Below, piece after piece: positions 4,949 through 9,078 of a stretch of DNA of 9,078 bases (its first letter is position 1; each line of letters begins with the position of its first letter). The position numbers and the translations under genes are program-made. Below the pieces are notes generated by a model, which worked only from the letters and a program-made list of their open reading frames with translations, was not told the DNA's origin and did no database searches. This DNA comes from GCA-002701455 sp964342575 (GTDB lineage Bacteria > Pseudomonadota > Alphaproteobacteria > Thalassobaculales > Thalassobaculaceae), in NCBI GenBank assembly GCA_964342575.1, contig CAYFGZ010000131.1:1-9078 (forward strand), given 5' to 3'.

Positions 4949-6058
4949 ATGCAGATAGAGGATGAAAAATGGATGCGTCTCGCTATGCGATTAGCTCGCA
5001 GAGGATTGGGAACGGCTTATCCTAATCCGGCAGTTGGGTGTATTCTAGTGAAGGATGAGTGCATAGTTGGACGTGGTTGGACACAGGCTGGTGGAAGACC
5101 TCACGCGGAGACTATGGCATTGAGGCAGGCGGGAGAAAAAGCAAGGGGAAGTACAGCCTATATTACACTTGAACCCTGTGCCCACTTTGGTGAAACGCCC
5201 CCCTGTTCTAGAGCACTTATCGACGCCGGAATAAGTCGAGTTGTAGCGGCAGTAAAAGATCCCGATCCGCGTACTAATGGAAACGGTTTTGCTCAACTTA
5301 AAAATGCGGGTATCCAGGTGACGGAAGGTGTATGCACTGAGTTAGCGGCCAGTGTAATTGATGGTTTTTTGTCAGTCATTAATTCTGGACTTCCAGTAGT
5401 TACCTTGAAAATAGCTTCAAGTTTAGATTTCCGCATTTCTACGAAGACCGGTGAAAGTAAATGGATAACTGGAGAATCAGCACGCCAATCTGGGCACATG
5501 TTACGTGCTAAAAACGATGCCATAATGACTGGTATTGGGACCATAATCGCAGACGACCCCGATCTCACTTGCCGGTTAGCTGGATTAGAAGAACGATCTC
5601 CTGTGAGAGTAGCGCTAGATACAAGGCTTCGAATGCCTGTAAATTCTAACTTTGTCAAGTTGGCTAGCAAGGTAACTACCTATATTTTTACGACTGAAAA
5701 GTCTAAGGAAAAAAAGAGAATTGAGTTGACTGACCTCGGTGTTAAAATAATCGCCCTTGACTCCAATGAAGAGGGGCGAGTTCCACTAATGGAGTGCTTT
5801 AGAATTCTATCCAAAAGTGGGATTACTTCGGTTCTTGTCGAGGCCGGCAGTGGTTTGGCATCAAGCCTACTCAGGTTTAGACTTGTTGATAAGTTGATTG
5901 TTTATCGCGCACCTATTCTTATTGGAAATGATGGTATAGCTGCTTGCAATAGCATCGGGGTAGAAAAACTGAATGAAGCGATAGGCTTTGAACTCAGTTC
6001 ATTAGAATATATAGAGGGGGACACAATGGAGACTTATGTCCGCGATAAAGGGGTTTAA
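4949..6058 (+). CDS. ribD: Bifunctional riboflavin deaminase/reductase RibD
   Basis: RibD carries out the second and third steps of riboflavin synthesis: deamination of the GTP cyclohydrolase II product, then NADPH-dependent reduction of the ribose side chain. The 369 residues hold an N-terminal cytidine-deaminase-type zinc domain (about 1-145) with PNPAVGCILV, His52-Ala-Glu54 and the P-C77-x8-C86 zinc site in LEPCAHFGETPPC. A reductase domain follows (about 150-362) with TLKIASSLD, GESKWITGESAR, DAIMTGIGTIIADDPDL and a C-terminal LVEAGSGLASSLL. The start at 4949 is supported by homology, since relatives also carry an acidic residue just before W-M-R-L-A. The ATG nevertheless lacks a Shine-Dalgarno and follows an A/U-rich 30-base gap. 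The Met codon at 4973 has a better AGAGGA but would cut conserved residues. The reductase motif S-L-D-F replaces the usual S-L-D-G. Confidence 0.96.
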   Translation: MQIEDEKWMRLAMRLARRGLGTAYPNPAVGCILVKDECIVGRGWTQAGGRPHAETMALRQAGEKARGSTAYITLEPCAHFGETPPCSRALIDAGISRVVAAVKDPDPRTNGNGFAQLKNAGIQVTEGVCTELAASVIDGFLSVINSGLPVVTLKIASSLDFRISTKTGESKWITGESARQSGHMLRAKNDAIMTGIGTIIADDPDLTCRLAGLEERSPVRVALDTRLRMPVNSNFVKLASKVTTYIFTTEKSKEKKRIELTDLGVKIIALDSNEEGRVPLMECFRILSKSGITSVLVEAGSGLASSLLRFRLVDKLIVYRAPILIGNDGIAACNSIGVEKLNEAIGFELSSLEYIEGDTMETYVRDKGV

Positions 6059-6061
6059 AGA

Positions 6062-6652
6062 GTGTTCACTGGCATAATAACTGATGTGGGTTACGTAAAA
6101 GACGTCAAGCGAAGAGGTGATATGCGTGTAACTGTAGTAACTAACTTTGATATTGGAAGTATTTCTATGGGTGCATCAATTTGTTGTTCTGGGGTGTGCC
6201 TTACAGTAGTTGATAAGGGATTAGATTGTTTCTCGGTCGATGTTTCTCAAGAGACATTAGATTCGACAATTCTTGGTAATTGGGCCATCGGAACCCCAAT
6301 AAACCTTGAGCGCTCACTGCATTTGGGCGAGGAATTAGGGGGGCATATTGTTACTGGTCATGTGGATGGAAAAGCTGAAATTATGAGTTTAGAAAATGCA
6401 GGAGATAGTAAACGGCTTTCGATCAAGGTTCCTCAAACTCTGAAATCATTTATAGCAAAAAAAGGATCGGTGACACTTGACGGAGTTTCATTGACGGTTA
6501 ATGAGGTCGATAATGATATTTTTGGTATAAATATAATTCCACATACTTGGCTTAACACGACGTTTAAATTAGCTGAGAAGGGAGTATATATGAATATAGA
6601 AGTGGATATAATTGCTCGTTATGTGGATCGCTTAATTCAGACGAAAGGATAA
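6062..6652 (+). CDS. ribE: Riboflavin synthase, alpha chain
   Basis: This enzyme dismutates two molecules of 6,7-dimethyl-8-ribityllumazine into riboflavin and the pyrimidine that RibH reuses. The 196 residues form the two homologous lumazine-binding barrels expected of the family. MFTGI opens the first. An internal repeat is visible as CCSGVCLTVV (41-50) against TLDGVSLTVN (138-147), and GGHIVTGHVDG (93-103) opens the second. The start is GTG, preceded by GGGG eight bases upstream inside the end of ribD. The gap after ribD is only three bases, which implies coupled translation. Some nomenclatures call this gene ribC. The length is normal and no key residue appears missing. Confidence 0.96.
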   Translation: MFTGIITDVGYVKDVKRRGDMRVTVVTNFDIGSISMGASICCSGVCLTVVDKGLDCFSVDVSQETLDSTILGNWAIGTPINLERSLHLGEELGGHIVTGHVDGKAEIMSLENAGDSKRLSIKVPQTLKSFIAKKGSVTLDGVSLTVNEVDNDIFGINIIPHTWLNTTFKLAEKGVYMNIEVDIIARYVDRLIQTKG

Positions 6653-6658
6653 GTTAAT

Positions 6659-7807
6659 ATGAATATTTCATCCGAATTGGGCGATATTTATAAGGGAGCT
6701 CTATCTTCGATTGATGAAGTGATAGAAGAGGCAAGAGCGGGCCGTATTTTTATTTTAGTGGACGATGAAAATCGTGAGAACGAGGGGGATCTCTGTATTC
6801 CAGCGGAGATGGCTTCGCCCGAAGTTATAAATTTTATGGCTAAACATGCAAGAGGGCTGATCTGTTTGTCTATGCAGCGATCGCGAGTTGAAGAGTTGGG
6901 TTTGGCTCTTATGTCGAGGAATAACGAAACTAGGCATGAGACGGCTTTTACCGTATCGATTGAAGCGCGGGAAGGGGTGACAACGGGGATATCAGCTCAC
7001 GATAGATCTAGGACTATTTCGGTCGCTATAGATCCAGAGAAAGGGCGCGATGATATAGTCACTCCAGGACATGTATTTCCACTCGTTGCTCGAGATGGAG
7101 GAACTCTTGTGCGAGCAGGTCATACAGAAGCTGTTGTGGATATAGCACGGATTGCAGGAATGAACCCGGCAGGTGTTATTTGTGAAATCATGAATGATGA
7201 TGGAACGATGGCCAGATTGCCGGATCTTATCCCTTTTGCTGAAGAGCACAATCTTAAAATCGCTACTATAGCAGACTTGATAAGTTACCGTCGATCCAAA
7301 GAGTCTATAGTAGAGCGCTCGGTTGAAACTGTTCTGAATAGTAAATATGGCGGTGATTGGCGGATGATAGTTTTTTTGAATAAAGTTACTTATGCCGAGC
7401 ACGTAGCGTTAATCAAGGGTGATATTACGACTGGAACGCCTGTGCCAGTGCGTATGCACGCCCTCGATGTCATGGAAGATGTTCTGGGAGACCAGTCCGG
7501 GTCACGCGGTGGGGGAGAACTTCAGACAGCAATGGCCAACATTTCCGAGAAAGGAAGAGGAGTAGTAGTTTTAATGCGGGAACCTACACCGTCTACCTTG
7601 TCGGAAAAACTCCGCCAAAAAATGAAGTCAATGGAGGAAGAGAATATTACTGCAAGCGAATTAAGGGATTATGGTGTAGGAGCCCAAATTCTGTTAGACC
7701 TTGGTATTAAGGAGATGGTTTTATTAACTGACTCCGAAAGAACGGTTGTAGGACTCGAGGGCTATGGTCTTAGTATAACCGCGCGAAGATCAACTAGTAA
7801 AAGATAG
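6659..7807 (+). CDS. ribB: 3,4-dihydroxy-2-butanone 4-phosphate synthase with degenerate GTP cyclohydrolase II-like tail (RibBX type)
   Basis: The N-terminal domain (about 15-210) makes 3,4-dihydroxy-2-butanone 4-phosphate from ribulose 5-phosphate and is intact: DDENRENEGDL (35-45), SAHDRSRTI (112-120), GHVFPLVARDGG (137-148), RAGHTEAVVD (152-161). The C-terminal part (about 211-382) has the GTP cyclohydrolase II fold signature near its end, DYGVGAQILLDLGIKEM and VVGLEGYGLSITAR. It lacks the catalytic features. The zinc motif C-x10-C-x-C that should follow the VRMH at 264-267 has no cysteine, and the EGRGIGL loop is replaced by MREPTPSTL at 306-314. It is therefore probably monofunctional, like the RibBX hybrids known in Proteobacteria. 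True ribA must be elsewhere. AAAGGA lies nine bases before the ATG, and the gap after ribE is six bases. Databases may label it ribBA. Confidence 0.94.
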   Translation: MNISSELGDIYKGALSSIDEVIEEARAGRIFILVDDENRENEGDLCIPAEMASPEVINFMAKHARGLICLSMQRSRVEELGLALMSRNNETRHETAFTVSIEAREGVTTGISAHDRSRTISVAIDPEKGRDDIVTPGHVFPLVARDGGTLVRAGHTEAVVDIARIAGMNPAGVICEIMNDDGTMARLPDLIPFAEEHNLKIATIADLISYRRSKESIVERSVETVLNSKYGGDWRMIVFLNKVTYAEHVALIKGDITTGTPVPVRMHALDVMEDVLGDQSGSRGGGELQTAMANISEKGRGVVVLMREPTPSTLSEKLRQKMKSMEEENITASELRDYGVGAQILLDLGIKEMVLLTDSERTVVGLEGYGLSITARRSTSKR

Positions 7808-7818
7808 GGTGGCTATAT

Positions 7819-8256
7819 ATGATGAGTACAATATTGCTGGTCGACGCTGACTTTTATAAAGAACTAGCGAACGAGTTGGTAAGGGGGGCTGTTGCCGAAC
7901 TAGCTATGCTGGGATTGCGCTATGAAAGATTGTCGGTTCCAGGCGCTCTAGAGATCCCCGCAGCAATTTCATTGGCATCAAAAAGGACAAAGGGAGAAGC
8001 ATACATGGGTTATGTAGCCCTGGGCTGTGTTATTCGAGGGGAAACGTCCCACTATGATGTAGTTTGTAATGAAAGTGCACAAGGCCTGCAGCGGTTGGCT
8101 CTAGACCGTGATCTTGCAATTGGAAATGGAATATTAACCGTTGACAATGTGGCCCAAGCATGGGATCGCGCATCTGTAGCGGGCAAGAACAAGGGGCGTG
8201 ATGCCGTCTTGGCTTGTCTATCGCTGGTTGAGATTCGACAGAGGTATATTGGGTGA
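7819..8256 (+). CDS. ribH: 6,7-dimethyl-8-ribityllumazine synthase
   Basis: Lumazine synthase condenses the RibD-derived pyrimidine with the RibB product to give the RibE substrate. It usually forms pentamers or 60-subunit capsids. The 145 residues show the family blocks: the aromatic Phe12 near the N-terminus, VPGALEIPAAI (40-50), ALGCVIRGETSHYDVVCNES (67-86) with catalytic His78, and the substrate-loop GNGILTVDN (102-110). A GGGTGG lies six bases before the ATG, and an adjacent second ATG allows a start one codon later. The gene is 11 bases after ribB, and its TGA overlaps the nusB start. The order ribE-ribB-ribH puts the last three enzymes of the pathway side by side. Confidence 0.96.
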   Translation: MMSTILLVDADFYKELANELVRGAVAELAMLGLRYERLSVPGALEIPAAISLASKRTKGEAYMGYVALGCVIRGETSHYDVVCNESAQGLQRLALDRDLAIGNGILTVDNVAQAWDRASVAGKNKGRDAVLACLSLVEIRQRYIG

Positions 8257-8741
8257 TTTTTCACAATCAAGTCGTTGACAAAAACGAGGTGCTTGAACGT
8301 CCTCGAACGGCAGCAAGAATAGCAGCAGTTCAGGCAATTTATCAAATCACTATGACCAATTTGCCCGCAGATGAGGTAGTGAAAGAATTCACTCTTTTTC
8401 GTTTGCAGCAAATAGAAGGAGATTCAAATCTTGGTGTTCCGGATCTAAAATTATTCGAAATTTTGGTTAAGAAAACAGCAAAAGAGTTGAATGAATTAGA
8501 TAGATTAATTGCAGATGTCCTTGTAGAGACCTGGACTATGGATCGGTTAGAAAATACTCTCCAGGCAATATTGAGAGTTGGCGCGTGCGAGTTACTGCGA
8601 CATTTGGAAACTCCTCCAGCAGTAGTTATCAGCGAATACGTAGATGTTACGCACGCCTTTTACGAAGATAAGATGGCTGCTTTGGTTAATGGAGTATTAG
8701 ATAAGTTGGGGCAGGAAAATAGGAAAAAAACATTAGGCTAA
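8253..8741 (+). CDS. nusB: Transcription antitermination factor NusB
   Basis: NusB binds boxA RNA together with ribosomal protein S10 (NusE), promoting antitermination on rRNA operons. The 162-residue all-helical protein carries the family pattern: RTAARIAAVQAIYQITM near residues 18-34, a central acidic and charged helix, LIADVLVETWTMDRL, then ILRVGACELL, PPAVVISEYVDVTHAFY and a final LVNGVLDKLGQ. The start is GTG at 8253, overlapping the ribH TGA by four bases (GTGA), with AGAGG eight bases upstream, so its translation is probably coupled to ribH. The first 17 residues are a variable extension, as is usual in Alphaproteobacteria. The ribH-nusB-thiL order is widespread in Proteobacteria. Confidence 0.96.
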   Translation: MIFHNQVVDKNEVLERPRTAARIAAVQAIYQITMTNLPADEVVKEFTLFRLQQIEGDSNLGVPDLKLFEILVKKTAKELNELDRLIADVLVETWTMDRLENTLQAILRVGACELLRHLETPPAVVISEYVDVTHAFYEDKMAALVNGVLDKLGQENRKKTLG

Positions 8742-8744
8742 AGT

Positions 8745-9078
8745 ATGAAAATGGATGAGTTTTCCAGAATAAAAAGGTATTTTGCGCCTTTATCGTCAAC
8801 TGAATTAGGGTCGTTGGGATTACGTGATGATGCAGCTATTCTTCCGGTAAACGATAGTTCTCATCTTGTTGTCTCTTCGGATGCATTGGTTCAAGGAGTA
8901 CATTTTAGGAGCGAGGACACTCCTTACTATGTTGCTCGGAAGGCGTTGAGAACCAATTTATCTGATCTAGCTGCGATGGGAAGTCAACCTGTTGCCTACA
9001 CGTTGACCCTAATAATTGGTAGAGAACAACAAAATAAAACATGTGACTGGTTAGAGAAGTTTGCGGCGGGCCTGGCGT
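8745..9078 (+). CDS. thiL: Thiamine-monophosphate kinase, N-terminal part (runs off the window)
   Basis: ThiL phosphorylates thiamine monophosphate to thiamine diphosphate, the active cofactor. About 111 N-terminal residues are visible, belonging to the AIR-synthase-like domain. They show FSRIKRYFAPL, LGLRDDAAIL with the metal-binding Asp pair at 28-29, SSDALVQGVHF with Asp46 and His53, and RKALRTNLSDLAAMG with Asp74. These match the metal and ATP-site motifs of ThiL. The ATG at 8745 is three bases after the nusB stop and has a TTAGG about seven bases upstream. An in-frame ATG two codons later is possible but is too far from that site. The C-terminal two thirds lie outside the window. Confidence 0.93.
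   Translation, partial: MKMDEFSRIKRYFAPLSSTELGSLGLRDDAAILPVNDSSHLVVSSDALVQGVHFRSEDTPYYVARKALRTNLSDLAAMGSQPVAYTLTLIIGREQQNKTCDWLEKFAAGLA

Noticed and set aside
6992..7402. A 136-codon minus-strand frame rich in Cys, Ser and Tyr inside ribB
   Set aside because: It is an antisense shadow of conserved ribB sequence. The composition comes from complementing the reading frame, and there is no start context.
1..9078. CRISPR arrays, insertion sequences, phage genes, toxin-antitoxin or defence modules, tRNA genes
   Set aside because: I looked for spaced repeats, terminal inverted repeats, transposase motifs and cloverleaf patterns and found none. Nearly all coding space is taken by recognisable housekeeping genes.

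Overview
The window looks like ordinary chromosome from a moderately AT-rich alphaproteobacterium, probably Rhodospirillales-like or a marine relative. This rests on the gene content: a methylmalonyl-CoA epimerase end followed by a DUF1467 membrane protein, a DUF6898-like small protein, a Ros/MucR regulator, and the gene order glyA-nrdR-ribD-ribE-ribB(X)-ribH-nusB-thiL. The low GC (judged by eye) fits a marine or host-associated lineage better than a soil one. The assignment is inference; no ribosomal RNA or other phylogenetic marker is present.

Left part (1-2647). The window opens in the 3' end of a probable methylmalonyl-CoA epimerase gene, followed on the same strand by a small two-helix membrane protein (DUF1467). 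A glutaryl-CoA dehydrogenase gene (gcdH) faces them on the minus strand. After a roughly 250-base AT-rich gap comes a 66-residue DUF6898-like protein on the plus strand, which abuts tail to tail, with no spacer, a minus-strand mucR-type regulator. That regulator has lost two of the four zinc ligands of its Ros finger.

Middle (2648-3103). A long AT-rich divergent intergenic region separates mucR from glyA. It holds an A10 tract, a 10-base AT palindrome, a Shine-Dalgarno-sequestering hairpin in the mucR leader, and a -10-like element ahead of glyA. No gene is supported there.

Right part (3104-9078). Eight plus-strand genes follow with short or overlapping junctions from nrdR onward: glyA (serine/glycine and one-carbon units), nrdR (ribonucleotide reductase repressor), ribD, ribE, ribB with a degenerate cyclohydrolase II-like tail (RibBX type), ribH, nusB, and the start of thiL. 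The rib genes cover every dedicated riboflavin step except GTP cyclohydrolase II, which must be encoded elsewhere, and the phosphatase step. nusB and thiL are the usual alphaproteobacterial companions.

I found no CRISPR array, transposon, tRNA, rRNA, phage or defence module, and nothing that supports a previously undescribed system. The points worth a second look are modest: the zinc-less MucR finger and its leader hairpin, the non-catalytic RibX tail, the divergent mucR/glyA control region, and start-site corrections for gcdH, glyA and the DUF6898-like gene.
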